64,000 bases of DNA from Aporhodopirellula rubra (lineage in GTDB: Bacteria > Planctomycetota > Planctomycetia > Pirellulales > Pirellulaceae), in NCBI RefSeq assembly GCF_014192335.1, contig NZ_JACHXU010000024.1, positions 62,001 to 126,000 of the forward strand, written 5' to 3'. Made by a program: the position numbers and the translations under genes. The notes under the pieces were generated by a model. That model searched no databases, was not told where the DNA came from, and saw only the letters and a list, made by a program, of their open reading frames with translations. Shown in pieces: positions 9,663 to 18,429 of the stretch. Numbering within the stretch: position 1 is the stretch's first letter; the number at the start of each line of letters is the position of its first letter.

Positions 9663-11129
9663 CTATTTTTTCATGTTGACGTTGGTGTTTTCAATTCGTC
9701 GGGCCGCGTCGAGTTGTTGTGAAAGACGGAAGACATGTTCGCGTTGCTCGGGCGAGTCTGCGAGATTCCTGCTAGGCGTGTCAGTGTCCTGGTGATCATA
9801 AAGCTCTCTCGCGATCACCCGTTTCGTACCGGCCTGGATCCATTCGGTGTATCGATAGCGATCGTTTCGTAGGCTGTAACCCATCGTCGAACCACGCGGG
9901 TATTGCGTAAGTGCGAACGATCGGAACTTCTGGTCAGGGTTTTGCAGCAACGGTTGCAGGCTTTTGCCGTCGCACGACTCAGGGACATCGCCACCGGTCA
10001 TCGATGCCACCGTGGGGAAAATGTCGACGATTTCCACCAAGGCTTTGGAGCGTTGTTCACGTGAGTGCGTCGGCGCAGAAATGATCAACGGGACATGTGC
10101 GTCCAACTCGAAATTGGTGTGCTTGCACCACAACCCGTAGTCACCCAACTTGTACCCGTGATCGCCCCACAGAACGACGATCGTGTCATCACGAAGACCG
10201 AGTCGGTCGAGTTCCGCCATTACCTTGCCGACTTGTGCGTCCGCAAAACTGACCGACGCGGCGTATCCGTGCATAAGCTCTCGAGTCATCTCATCAGACA
10301 GTTCACCTTCCTGCGGGATTCCGTGATAAGCACGTAGTTCGCCCCAGATCGTGAAAGCAAGCCCCGGCGATCCGTCAGGACGTTCGCGACTTGGCACGGT
10401 GAACTGCTCACGCTTGTATAGATCCCAGTAGCGCTTGGGGGCCGCGAACGGCAGGTGCGGTTTAGCGAAACCGACACACATGAAAAACGGTTTGTCTTTG
10501 TTCTCTCGCAAGGAAGCGATCGCCTGATTGGCAACGACGCCATCGCGATAACCTTCATCTTCGGTGACAAAGCATTCCGTTGGCGGTCCCTTCTCCGCGA
10601 GACGCGTTTTCTCGACTCCAAGGTGTTGCTCCTTGGCCTCTCTAACGCGTTTCGCAATTCCGTTAAGCGTATTGGGATCAGCGTACTTTTTGCTGGGCGG
10701 TTCCGGGATCTCCGACCAAGATGTTTTGTCATCGCGTAAGTGGTGGTACACCTTTCCGAACGAGGCGGTCACGTATCCACGCTGTTGAAAATACAGCGGC
10801 AACGTCATCGCAGTCTTGTTGACCTTGCGCAGCGGAGTAAACAGATCTACGATCCCAGTGTGATCCGGATACTGCCCCGTCATCATGCTAATGCGAGACG
10901 GCGCACAGAGAGCCTGCTGGCAATAGGCGCGTTCAAAAAGCACTCCTTCGGACGCTAACGCATCGATCGAAGGACTGTGAATTGAATCCACGCCATAGCA
11001 CCCCAGCTCTGGTCGTAGGTCGTCGACGAAAAAGATCAGCACGTTTCGTGGTTGTCCCGCACATGCCAATCCATGCGAGATTCCCAACGCATATACGAAC
11101 GCCAATAAGGTCGTGATTGCCCTGTTCAC
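9663..11129 (-). CDS. Sulfatase, iduronate-2-sulfatase-like
   Basis: The protein has 488 residues from a GTG at 11129. That start is chosen because it overlaps the upstream stop as GTGA, has AGGAG five bases upstream and gives a proper signal peptide (AITTLLAFVYALGISHGLA). An ATG at 11195 would add an unlikely basic extension. The core has FFVDDLRPELGCYG and a canonical formylglycine site CAPSR at Cys75, followed by ISMMTGQYPDHTG. VVLWGDHGYKLGDYGLWCKH completes the active site. This pattern is that of iduronate-2-sulfatase-like (S1_7-type) enzymes. S1_7 sulfatases occur in known ulvan loci, where uronic acid and rhamnose sulfates are removed. It is coupled to both neighbouring GH78 genes. Confidence 0.92.
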   Translation of the reverse strand: MNRAITTLLAFVYALGISHGLACAGQPRNVLIFFVDDLRPELGCYGVDSIHSPSIDALASEGVLFERAYCQQALCAPSRISMMTGQYPDHTGIVDLFTPLRKVNKTAMTLPLYFQQRGYVTASFGKVYHHLRDDKTSWSEIPEPPSKKYADPNTLNGIAKRVREAKEQHLGVEKTRLAEKGPPTECFVTEDEGYRDGVVANQAIASLRENKDKPFFMCVGFAKPHLPFAAPKRYWDLYKREQFTVPSRERPDGSPGLAFTIWGELRAYHGIPQEGELSDEMTRELMHGYAASVSFADAQVGKVMAELDRLGLRDDTIVVLWGDHGYKLGDYGLWCKHTNFELDAHVPLIISAPTHSREQRSKALVEIVDIFPTVASMTGGDVPESCDGKSLQPLLQNPDQKFRSFALTQYPRGSTMGYSLRNDRYRYTEWIQAGTKRVIARELYDHQDTDTPSRNLADSPEQREHVFRLSQQLDAARRIENTNVNMKK

Positions 11130-13972
11130 TCGGACTCCTGGTGATGCTGTACTCGAAAGCGAAAATTTCCTGAACCTACCTCGCAGTGAATCCATTGCCG
11201 CCCGTGTGTCTCTACGTGAACCACGTCTTCGCTGAACGGATGCCCGTTTTCAATGAGCTTCACCCCCTGTGAATATGGAATCCAGATTGTGGCGGTCGTG
11301 TTCACAGGGATCTCGATGTCCCAAAGAAAGGCGTCCGCCTCGTTCTTCCACTCACTTCGAACGAGTCCATAAGGCGAATCAACGCTTGCGTTCACCCATT
11401 CCAAGTGATTCGTCAGATACGGTTGCAATCGAAAATGCTTATATCCGGGCGCCGAAACTTGGGGACGAATCCCGCCTAGAGATTCGTGCATGAATGCGGC
11501 GAACCCTCCGTTCATTGGGTGGTTAAACGAGTTCCGGTAGCGTTCTTTCTTCCATTCGAAACGACGCTCCGGCCAAGTCGACAAACCACAATCGAGGACA
11601 TATCCCGGACTGGGGAAGGTTGTGTCGGTCAACATCTGAAAGGCCAGTTCGTCCTGACCATGATTGACCAAGACCGTGTAAAGATGTCGCAAACCGTGGA
11701 TACCACAGGCATGATGGCCGCCGTGCAGCTCCCCAATATCGAAGGTCAAGCCTTTGACGCAGTCATTGATCTGGTTCGGTGAAACCATCCCCAATTTCAA
11801 CGCCATAACCGTGGCGGTTTGGCTGCCATAGTGTTCTAGCTTGCTGCCTTTAATCGGATTCAAATACACGTTTTCAAATGCCGTTCTCACCTTCTCGGCT
11901 TCCACGATACATTGCCGACTGTATTCGGAGTCGCCCAAGATCGATGCCATTTGGCTTGCGATCTGCAACGACTGGTAGAAGAACGCCGTACCAGAAACAT
12001 GAGGGTGGCACTCCATGTACTCAGGCGCCGCTCTCCGATCCCAACGCGGAGGGCACCAGTCACCCAGACCGTTTTCGATCACCCCTTGCTGGTTTTTGAA
12101 AGTCCGGAAATAGGCAATGAAGTCTTGGATGTGACCAAAATGCGTTTTGAATGCTTCGACGTCGCCGGTATGTACATAGAGCCGCCACGGCAGGATCAGG
12201 TAGGCAACTCCCCAATCGATGTTGGCGATCCGATTGGCACGTTTGCCGGGAGCGACCATTGTGGGGACGCCCGTGCTGCCGGGCCGTACTCTCTCAAGTC
12301 GCGCATCGCTGCGCAGGCTATCCTCGATGTCACGAATGAACTTTTGATAGAACGTCGCGATGTCATAGTTGAACAGGCTGAGGTCTGCCGTTGCGTGTGC
12401 ATCCCCTAGCCAGCCACACTTTTCACGGTGAGGGCAATCCTCGGGCAGAGAATGCCAATTGCCTTCCAGGCTTAACAGGCTGGCCGCATATTGCTGGTTC
12501 AGTATTTCCTCAGAGCATCGAAACGTTCCGGTCTTTTCGATCGCACTTCGAACAAATACCGCCGAGATGTTGTCTTTGTCCGGCGGGCTGTCGAGTCCAC
12601 TGAGCTCGACATATTGAAAACCCGAATAGGTGAACCGTGGTGACCACTTTTCTTCACCGCGACCGTTGCATACATAGAACAGGCGATACTGATTGCCCGT
12701 TGCCCCACCGCCCTGGGTACGTTGGTCGGCTCGGCCCGTGTCCTTGTCCAACACCTCCGCCGGCACAACCTCTATGACGTCGCCTGCCTTCTGGTTCACC
12801 GTCAGCTCAACCCAACCAGCGATGTTCATTCCAAAATCAACGAGCCACGTCGTAGGTGCCACCCGTTCCATTTTGACCGGCTTGATTCGCTCGACTTCTT
12901 TGATTGGCGGAATCAGTTGCGGTCGAAGTTGATCGTCTCGACAGGGTGATGCAACTTCGATCGCAGTCTGCCAATCCGAATCGTCCAGGCCTGGCTCTGA
13001 CCAACCCTTGATCTTCCGGCGCGCGTCGTAGCTTTCACCCCAGTAGACATTGTCGAAAACGATGGGACTGACAGTGGCTTTCCAGGATTCGTCGGTGATG
13101 ACTTCTTGCGTGGTTCCATCGGTGTATTCAATAAACAGTTTCGCTCGGACACTCGGTTCGCCGTAACCGAACTTCTTCCCAAACGCAATGTTTTGGCCGT
13201 AAACCCCGTTGCCGAGCCAGAATCCCAATACGTTCGTTCCGGTTTTCAGATCGTCGGTTACGTCATGAACGACGTACAACGTGTGCTGTTCATAGTTGGT
13301 CTGGCCAGGATCTAGGACATGATCGCCCACCTTCTTTCCGTTAAGATAGAAGTCGGCGTACCCCACGCCGCTAACATAGGCCATCGCGTTACGAATGTTC
13401 TTATTCAGCGTCACCTCCTTGCGAAGCAGCGGTGAAGGATGAGAACGAAGTGATTCGTTCAGGGTGAGGTTCATACGACTCGCCAGATCCGAGTCACGGG
13501 TATCGTCTTTGAGACCGATCCACTGAGAGCCCGACCAGTCCGCAGGATGCAGCAGTGCCATTCTCCAGGTCGCGACCTCGGACCATCGGCTCAGCCGGCC
13601 GCGATTGTCGGCGACACGGACTTTCCAATAACAAACCTGCCTGCTGCGAAGTACTTCTCCGTCATACGGAACCAGCACCGATTGCGACGACTGCACCATA
13701 CCGCTATCCCACAAATCACCCTGGTCGCGGGACAGCAACTCGCGCTGACTGGCAACAAGCACTTGATAAGACTGCTGCGTGAGATCTCGCTCGTTCGAGT
13801 CTTCAGCAAGTAGCTTCCAACTTAATCGAGGTCGCGGGGTGTCGAGTTGGATGGGATCGTGAAGGTGTTCCACCCTCAAGTCATCAAGAGTGCCCCCGTT
13901 GGAGCCATGTGAGTAGGCAACCACCGCGTTCAACAGTAGCAAGAACACAGGAAATATTGGGCGAGTATTCAT
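11126..13972 (-). CDS. Secreted alpha-L-rhamnosidase, GH78 (second copy)
   Basis: The protein has 948 residues starting at an ATG that overlaps the previous stop as ATGA (13969-13972). This start gives the signal peptide PVFLLLLNAVVAYSHG. The GH78 layout is complete: an N-terminal domain with PIQLDTPRPRLSW, galactose-binding-like modules, and the barrel motif EDCPHREKCGWLGD. The last is a variant of the usual D-E-R-x-G-W-x-G-D with Lys-Cys in the middle. NGLGDWCPP and a C-terminal sandwich follow. It should release alpha-L-rhamnose from oligosaccharides. Its last bases overlap the start of the iduronate-sulfatase-like gene as GTGA, so rhamnosidase and sulfatase are translationally coupled. 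Confidence 0.92.
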   Translation of the reverse strand: MNTRPIFPVFLLLLNAVVAYSHGSNGGTLDDLRVEHLHDPIQLDTPRPRLSWKLLAEDSNERDLTQQSYQVLVASQRELLSRDQGDLWDSGMVQSSQSVLVPYDGEVLRSRQVCYWKVRVADNRGRLSRWSEVATWRMALLHPADWSGSQWIGLKDDTRDSDLASRMNLTLNESLRSHPSPLLRKEVTLNKNIRNAMAYVSGVGYADFYLNGKKVGDHVLDPGQTNYEQHTLYVVHDVTDDLKTGTNVLGFWLGNGVYGQNIAFGKKFGYGEPSVRAKLFIEYTDGTTQEVITDESWKATVSPIVFDNVYWGESYDARRKIKGWSEPGLDDSDWQTAIEVASPCRDDQLRPQLIPPIKEVERIKPVKMERVAPTTWLVDFGMNIAGWVELTVNQKAGDVIEVVPAEVLDKDTGRADQRTQGGGATGNQYRLFYVCNGRGEEKWSPRFTYSGFQYVELSGLDSPPDKDNISAVFVRSAIEKTGTFRCSEEILNQQYAASLLSLEGNWHSLPEDCPHREKCGWLGDAHATADLSLFNYDIATFYQKFIRDIEDSLRSDARLERVRPGSTGVPTMVAPGKRANRIANIDWGVAYLILPWRLYVHTGDVEAFKTHFGHIQDFIAYFRTFKNQQGVIENGLGDWCPPRWDRRAAPEYMECHPHVSGTAFFYQSLQIASQMASILGDSEYSRQCIVEAEKVRTAFENVYLNPIKGSKLEHYGSQTATVMALKLGMVSPNQINDCVKGLTFDIGELHGGHHACGIHGLRHLYTVLVNHGQDELAFQMLTDTTFPSPGYVLDCGLSTWPERRFEWKKERYRNSFNHPMNGGFAAFMHESLGGIRPQVSAPGYKHFRLQPYLTNHLEWVNASVDSPYGLVRSEWKNEADAFLWDIEIPVNTTATIWIPYSQGVKLIENGHPFSEDVVHVETHGRQWIHCEVGSGNFRFRVQHHQESE

Positions 13973-15450
13973 CGTGCTTCGCGGTTGGATTGAATTTCGA
14001 TGCAATTGATTGAAAAGGGCGGAAGAACGGCCTGCCTCCCGTCAAGTTCGACGTCGTGCATAACGTCATCACTCAATGCGATGGTTTTCGACTCATCGAT
14101 TGCGTCGAAATTGAATGCTTGATGTTTCGAGGGTCGAGGTCCGGCGACACCGTCGACGACAAAGTCGAAAGGAACCCGACGGGGTGTCTTATTGATCGCG
14201 AACAGGGTTACAGTGCCGTCTTTGACAACCGAGACGGCGCTAACGGCCCCCAATCCTTCGGCCATGGCTGTTGATTCCAGGCTGCTTGCACAAATTTCAC
14301 TTCCCTCAAACACGCGCCGCACGATCTCGTAGGCTGCTCCATAGCTGGTGCGGGTGTGAACGCCCGTTTTGGGGTCGTAGTCAATCAATTTGTGGCTGGC
14401 GTTGATCTGAAAGTAGCTGGCGACGGCAAACAACTCCGGATGCTCGAAGAGTCCTAGGTAAACATCCGCCATCGCCAGCACACTCAACGTGTTGTTGCCA
14501 CAACTGACCGACCACTCGGTAACCCAAATCGGCACTCCAGGAAAGATTTTGCGTAACGTCTTGCCAGTTTGGACCATGTGCTCGCGAGCACCCAAAGTTT
14601 GTGCGGCACCGTCAGGGGCGTTTTCAAAACCCATGTGTTTGTGCAACGTGATCGCGTCATAGTAGTGATGATCTTTTACCGCGATGTTCCAAGGGTTCGT
14701 TTCCGCCGTTCGCCAGTGGACCGGAATAGACACCAAAAGATCGGGCGATGCTGCTTTGAGTGCCGCGGAGTGTGCTTTGGAAACTTTGATGTATTTCTCG
14801 ACGTCCTCGATCGCACGACTACGCTGTGTTTTCCAGAATGGCTCGTTGCCGAGTTCGACCCATCTAACGTCGAAGCCCTTGTTGCGACGATCTTCCAGTC
14901 GCCGGACCGCTTTCGTCGGGCTGTCGTAGTTCACGTTGAACGTCAACACGACATCGAATCCCAAACGCTGGTGCAGATTGTGAAAACCCTCGAATCCGTA
15001 CTTCAACTCGGGATGATTTTTGACCGAGGAGTCATAGGGCGTCACATAGTCATCCGTGATCCTCCGGCCATCGGATTCCCAGTCGTAGAAGTTTGACCAT
15101 ACCCCGTGCGGAAACCGCAGCGACGATGGATTCATCGCGACGATCAACTTCTGAGCGTCGGGGTGATTGTACCCAACCTTTCCATACAGATTCTCAGGCC
15201 AATTGCAGTTGAGTCCCAACAACATTTTGTTGACCGGCCTCGATTGCGTCGTATCAACGGTCAATGTGGCATTGATGTCGGACGGCAAATCAAACGGGTA
15301 GGTCACCTGAGCCCAGACTTGGTTTGCAGAACAGTTGACGACAGTCAATCCAATACATACTGCGACGCAGGACCGTAGGAGACGCACCGCACTCCAGTTC
15401 TGGGGCTTTAAATCTTGAAATCGACAGTACGTTTTCAATAAGATTCTCAT
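13969..15450 (-). CDS. Clan GH-A glycoside hydrolase (GH39/GH51/GH79-like)
   Basis: The 493-residue secreted protein has a TIM barrel with both clan GH-A catalytic strands: VELGNEPFW (acid/base Glu about 203) and IWVTEWSV (nucleophile Glu about 312). A C-terminal beta-sandwich follows. MLLGLNCNW near the start and VAMNPSSLRFPHG resemble GH39, GH51 and GH79 proteins; I cannot settle the family by eye. A GH39 enzyme acts on xylose-containing fragments in a characterised ulvan pathway, which fits this context. The ATG at 15450 is chosen over a GTG at 15510; both keep the signal segment (SCVAVCIGLTVVNCSA). The stop overlaps the next GH78 start by four bases. Confidence 0.82.
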   Translation of the reverse strand: MRILLKTYCRFQDLKPQNWSAVRLLRSCVAVCIGLTVVNCSANQVWAQVTYPFDLPSDINATLTVDTTQSRPVNKMLLGLNCNWPENLYGKVGYNHPDAQKLIVAMNPSSLRFPHGVWSNFYDWESDGRRITDDYVTPYDSSVKNHPELKYGFEGFHNLHQRLGFDVVLTFNVNYDSPTKAVRRLEDRRNKGFDVRWVELGNEPFWKTQRSRAIEDVEKYIKVSKAHSAALKAASPDLLVSIPVHWRTAETNPWNIAVKDHHYYDAITLHKHMGFENAPDGAAQTLGAREHMVQTGKTLRKIFPGVPIWVTEWSVSCGNNTLSVLAMADVYLGLFEHPELFAVASYFQINASHKLIDYDPKTGVHTRTSYGAAYEIVRRVFEGSEICASSLESTAMAEGLGAVSAVSVVKDGTVTLFAINKTPRRVPFDFVVDGVAGPRPSKHQAFNFDAIDESKTIALSDDVMHDVELDGRQAVLPPFSINCIEIQSNREAR

Positions 15451-15516
15451 CGTTTGGATCGGCTTAGTTCGATTATTCGAGTCAGTTTCGTCACAGTGTC
15501 GAGGGATCACGTCTAC

Positions 15517-16965
15517 TCAATCCCGATGTTCTTCGAACAATGAGACGAACTCCTGATGGATCTCCGGATGCTGTTTCGCGAGATCGGTTGTCTCACCAGG
15601 ATCTGATCGCAGATCGAATATTTGGGTCGGTTGATCCAGCCCGTAGCGAACGGCTTTCCAATTGCCCCGCCGGGCGGCCTGGAAGACTTCGCCGACAACG
15701 CCCGAGTTGGGATCGCCGACTTGTTTGCCGAATTCCCAGTACAACGTTCGTTCGGGGATCGGATTTGGGGCGTCACTGAGCAGCGGATAGATCGACGTTC
15801 CATTCGTTTTGACACGTGGAACCGAATGCAATGAAACGCCAGCGATGTCGGCGAACGTGGGCAGCACGTCGGCAAAGGCCCACGGCGTATCATCGATTCG
15901 GCTTTTTTCGATTCGTGCCGGCCAGTGTGCGATCATCGGTACGTGAATGCCGCCGTCGAACAGGTCCCGTTTCATACCCTTGAACGGTGCTGCGGCATCG
16001 AAGAAGTCCGGATCGCCACCGCCTTCATCGTGCGGGCCATTGTCGGACGTGAAAATGATCAGCGTGTTTTCAGCGATGCCTCGCTGTTTCAACGTGTCAA
16101 CGATCTTGCCCACGTAGGCGTCCAACGCGGTAACCATTCCCGCGAGAGTCGCGCGTGGCCGAGCGACCGGTTCGGGGTAATACCACGCGTACTGGTCCGA
16201 CGGTTCGCCGGTGGACATTCCGGTGTACGGAGTTTCGTCAAACTGCGATTCGTATGGTTTGACGAATTCTTCCGGTGCGGCAAGCTCTGCATGTGGGGAT
16301 GAAAACGCGAGCATCACGAAGAACGGATTCTCGTGATCCTGATTGATGTAGTCGATCGCTTCTTGGGCAAACATCTCTTGGGCGTATGCCCCCGTCTTAC
16401 CACCCTCGTTTTCGGTGATGCGTCGTTTAAGTCCGTCACGCCACAGGATCGTCGGGTACTGCCGGTGACCTTCGAGAATCGAATACATGCCAAACCACGT
16501 ATCAAATCCCATCGCCAGTGGATCGGTGACGCCCATTTGCGACCCGATGGAGTACTTGCCGAACAAGGCGGTGTCGTACCCGGCATGCTTCAGAACGTGA
16601 GCCATCGTGACGTCGATGTCGGCCAATTGGACTTTGTTCGAATTGTTCTGCATGAGACGTCCGTCGCGTCCCGTGAACAGCGAAACACGCGAAGGCGAAC
16701 AAACGGTGTTGCCCGCGTACGCGTTCGTGAAGCGGATCCCATTGGCCGCAAGACGATCCAAATGAGGCGTCTTGATCGGCGTGTTGCCATACGCACCGAT
16801 TTGATTGAACCCCATGTCGTCAGCCAGAACGAAGATGATGTTCGGGGCTTCAGGCCGTGTCGGTTCCGCAGCGTTCGAGAACAATATCGCAGTGAGAGCG
16901 AGCACGCCGAAGATGACGCCGCGAAACACGTGCAGGGAACGCGGACGATTTCGGGGGAATGTCAC
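15517..16965 (-). CDS. Arylsulfatase-type sulfatase with canonical C-S-P-S-R site
   Basis: The protein has 482 residues from a GTG at 16965, supported by GGAGAG six bases upstream, a GTGA overlap with the preceding gene and a signal peptide (VIFGVLALTAILFSNAA). A much longer ORF extends upstream in frame, but it is the antisense-like shadow of the BNR_4 gene. The S1 core has FVLADDMGFNQIGAYGN and the formylglycine site CSPSR at Cys89. IIFTSDNGPHDEGG, which holds the second metal and sulfate ligands, and IFDLRSDPGETTDL follow. It should be a Ca2+-dependent exo- or endo-sulfatase. It lies between the candidate lyase and the clan GH-A hydrolase, so it probably desulfates oligosaccharides made by the former. 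Confidence 0.92.
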   Translation of the reverse strand: MTFPRNRPRSLHVFRGVIFGVLALTAILFSNAAEPTRPEAPNIIFVLADDMGFNQIGAYGNTPIKTPHLDRLAANGIRFTNAYAGNTVCSPSRVSLFTGRDGRLMQNNSNKVQLADIDVTMAHVLKHAGYDTALFGKYSIGSQMGVTDPLAMGFDTWFGMYSILEGHRQYPTILWRDGLKRRITENEGGKTGAYAQEMFAQEAIDYINQDHENPFFVMLAFSSPHAELAAPEEFVKPYESQFDETPYTGMSTGEPSDQYAWYYPEPVARPRATLAGMVTALDAYVGKIVDTLKQRGIAENTLIIFTSDNGPHDEGGGDPDFFDAAAPFKGMKRDLFDGGIHVPMIAHWPARIEKSRIDDTPWAFADVLPTFADIAGVSLHSVPRVKTNGTSIYPLLSDAPNPIPERTLYWEFGKQVGDPNSGVVGEVFQAARRGNWKAVRYGLDQPTQIFDLRSDPGETTDLAKQHPEIHQEFVSLFEEHRD

Positions 16966-18428
16966 AGAGAACTCTCCGGCGTTTTGGTGCGGATGATTGG
17001 TTTGAGATGGAAGTCGATGACGTGTAGCGGTGAGGGGACTCCGTCGATAGGACCGGTCTCGGTGGTGCGAATGATTTTGGTGGGAGCGGCTTGCACGTAG
17101 ACGGACAGAATCCTCTCGCTTTCCCATCGTGCAATGTCCACCAAGGGCTCCCCGAACGTTGTTTGATCGGGAACCGCAAGTCGTTCCCACTGCCACTTGC
17201 TGTGTGACGCATTCGGGATTCCGCGAGCAAGGAATAGTTGGTAGCCGTCGTTGACTTCGTCCGTGTACACCAGAACTAACACGCCGCCTTTGTCGCCGAC
17301 TAGCTTTGGACGCTGTCCCGAAAACGGCAAGACTTCCACGTGCCAATGTCCATTGACGCCACGCCAATAGTGGTGATACCGATGCTCGAACTGGCCCGCT
17401 TGTTGTTGCCTCACGACCACATGGACGCTGCCGTCATCGAATGCATAGTGCGTGTTTTGGTTCGCCACACGGCTTTCCGGTGCGATGGGAAAGACGACCA
17501 GCCCGGGCGAGTCGAGATGGATGGGGTTCGTGCCCGTCACACCGATGAGTTTTCCATTCGAGTTGTGCCACGTCTTGCCGATATCGTCGCTGTAGGCGTA
17601 GCACAGGTCATGTTGGTTTCGCGGATCGGTTCGCTCAAAGCGGTCTCGCCAAACCCAAGTGGCATGAAGTCGTTGGTTTGAAAACGACAATGAGTTCATG
17701 TACGGGCACCGATAGAGGCTGGTCTGTCCGTTGCGTTCATAGATGCCGACATCCCGTGCGATGAACTTGCCCATTCCCGGCACCCACTCATGCGCGTCGC
17801 CGTCGTAACGCTCGATCATGCCGTCACCGTTGCCGGAGGTCACGGCGCGGTAGTACAGCATCAGGTCACCATCGGGCGATGAGAAAAAGCGTGGGTAGGT
17901 GACTTTGTCAGATGCCGCGATCGATTCCAACGCACTTTGAATCGGACCAAACAGATTCGCATCCCACTCAAACGATCCCGGCTGGTTAGCCACAGCCTGT
18001 TTGGACACACGGTAATTCAGCGGAGACGCGTGATGATCAAACGCCAAATGAATGGTTCCATCCTTTTCACATATCTCGATAACGGCTGTGTTGTGGGAAT
18101 CGTTAGACTCGAAACGATGATCCTCAAAACGAATCACGGACCAATCCGAACCAGGCAACTTGCGCCGTGCCAAACACACTTGCCGCTTCGCGTCGATGTA
18201 AGCGACGTATTGATAGCCTCGATGAGAGACGATCGGTTGTTGTTGATGGGAGCGACCGTTGACGGTACCGCCAAAACGAGCGGCAGGCCCATCGGCAAAC
18301 GTCAACGCCTGCGGATCCACTATCGAGTTTTTGATCGATGTGAAGTCGTTGGCCGGCGCGGACGCAAAAAACACGCCCTGCAAGGACAGGAAGACAAACG
18401 CGTGAACGAAAATCCGATGGACCATCAT
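16962..18428 (-). CDS. BNR_4 seven-bladed propeller protein, candidate ulvan-type polysaccharide lyase
   Basis: The 488-residue protein has a signal peptide (IFVHAFVFLSLQGVFFASA). It follows the BNR_4 consensus closely: SNDSHNTAVIEI, GTIHLAFDHHASPLNY, DGDLMLYYRAVTSGNGDG, LHATWVWRDRF and CYAYSDDIGKTW. BNR_4 is the fold of the PL24 and PL25 ulvan lyases, which cleave next to a uronic acid by beta-elimination using His, Arg and Tyr. Residues in the DHH and YYR segments are candidates for those roles. The start pair ATGATG at 18428 has a full AGGAGG upstream, lying inside the last codons of the GH106 gene. Many BNR_4 proteins have no known activity, so lyase function rests on fold and context. 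Confidence 0.82.
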   Translation of the reverse strand: MMVHRIFVHAFVFLSLQGVFFASAPANDFTSIKNSIVDPQALTFADGPAARFGGTVNGRSHQQQPIVSHRGYQYVAYIDAKRQVCLARRKLPGSDWSVIRFEDHRFESNDSHNTAVIEICEKDGTIHLAFDHHASPLNYRVSKQAVANQPGSFEWDANLFGPIQSALESIAASDKVTYPRFFSSPDGDLMLYYRAVTSGNGDGMIERYDGDAHEWVPGMGKFIARDVGIYERNGQTSLYRCPYMNSLSFSNQRLHATWVWRDRFERTDPRNQHDLCYAYSDDIGKTWHNSNGKLIGVTGTNPIHLDSPGLVVFPIAPESRVANQNTHYAFDDGSVHVVVRQQQAGQFEHRYHHYWRGVNGHWHVEVLPFSGQRPKLVGDKGGVLVLVYTDEVNDGYQLFLARGIPNASHSKWQWERLAVPDQTTFGEPLVDIARWESERILSVYVQAAPTKIIRTTETGPIDGVPSPLHVIDFHLKPIIRTKTPESSL

Positions 18429-18429
18429 C

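Noticed and set aside
16966-17367. N-terminal extension of the 15517 sulfatase ORF
   Set aside because: The 134 extra residues are Arg/His/Ser-rich antisense-like sequence overlapping the BNR_4 gene; the GTG at 16965 has a Shine-Dalgarno and signal peptide.
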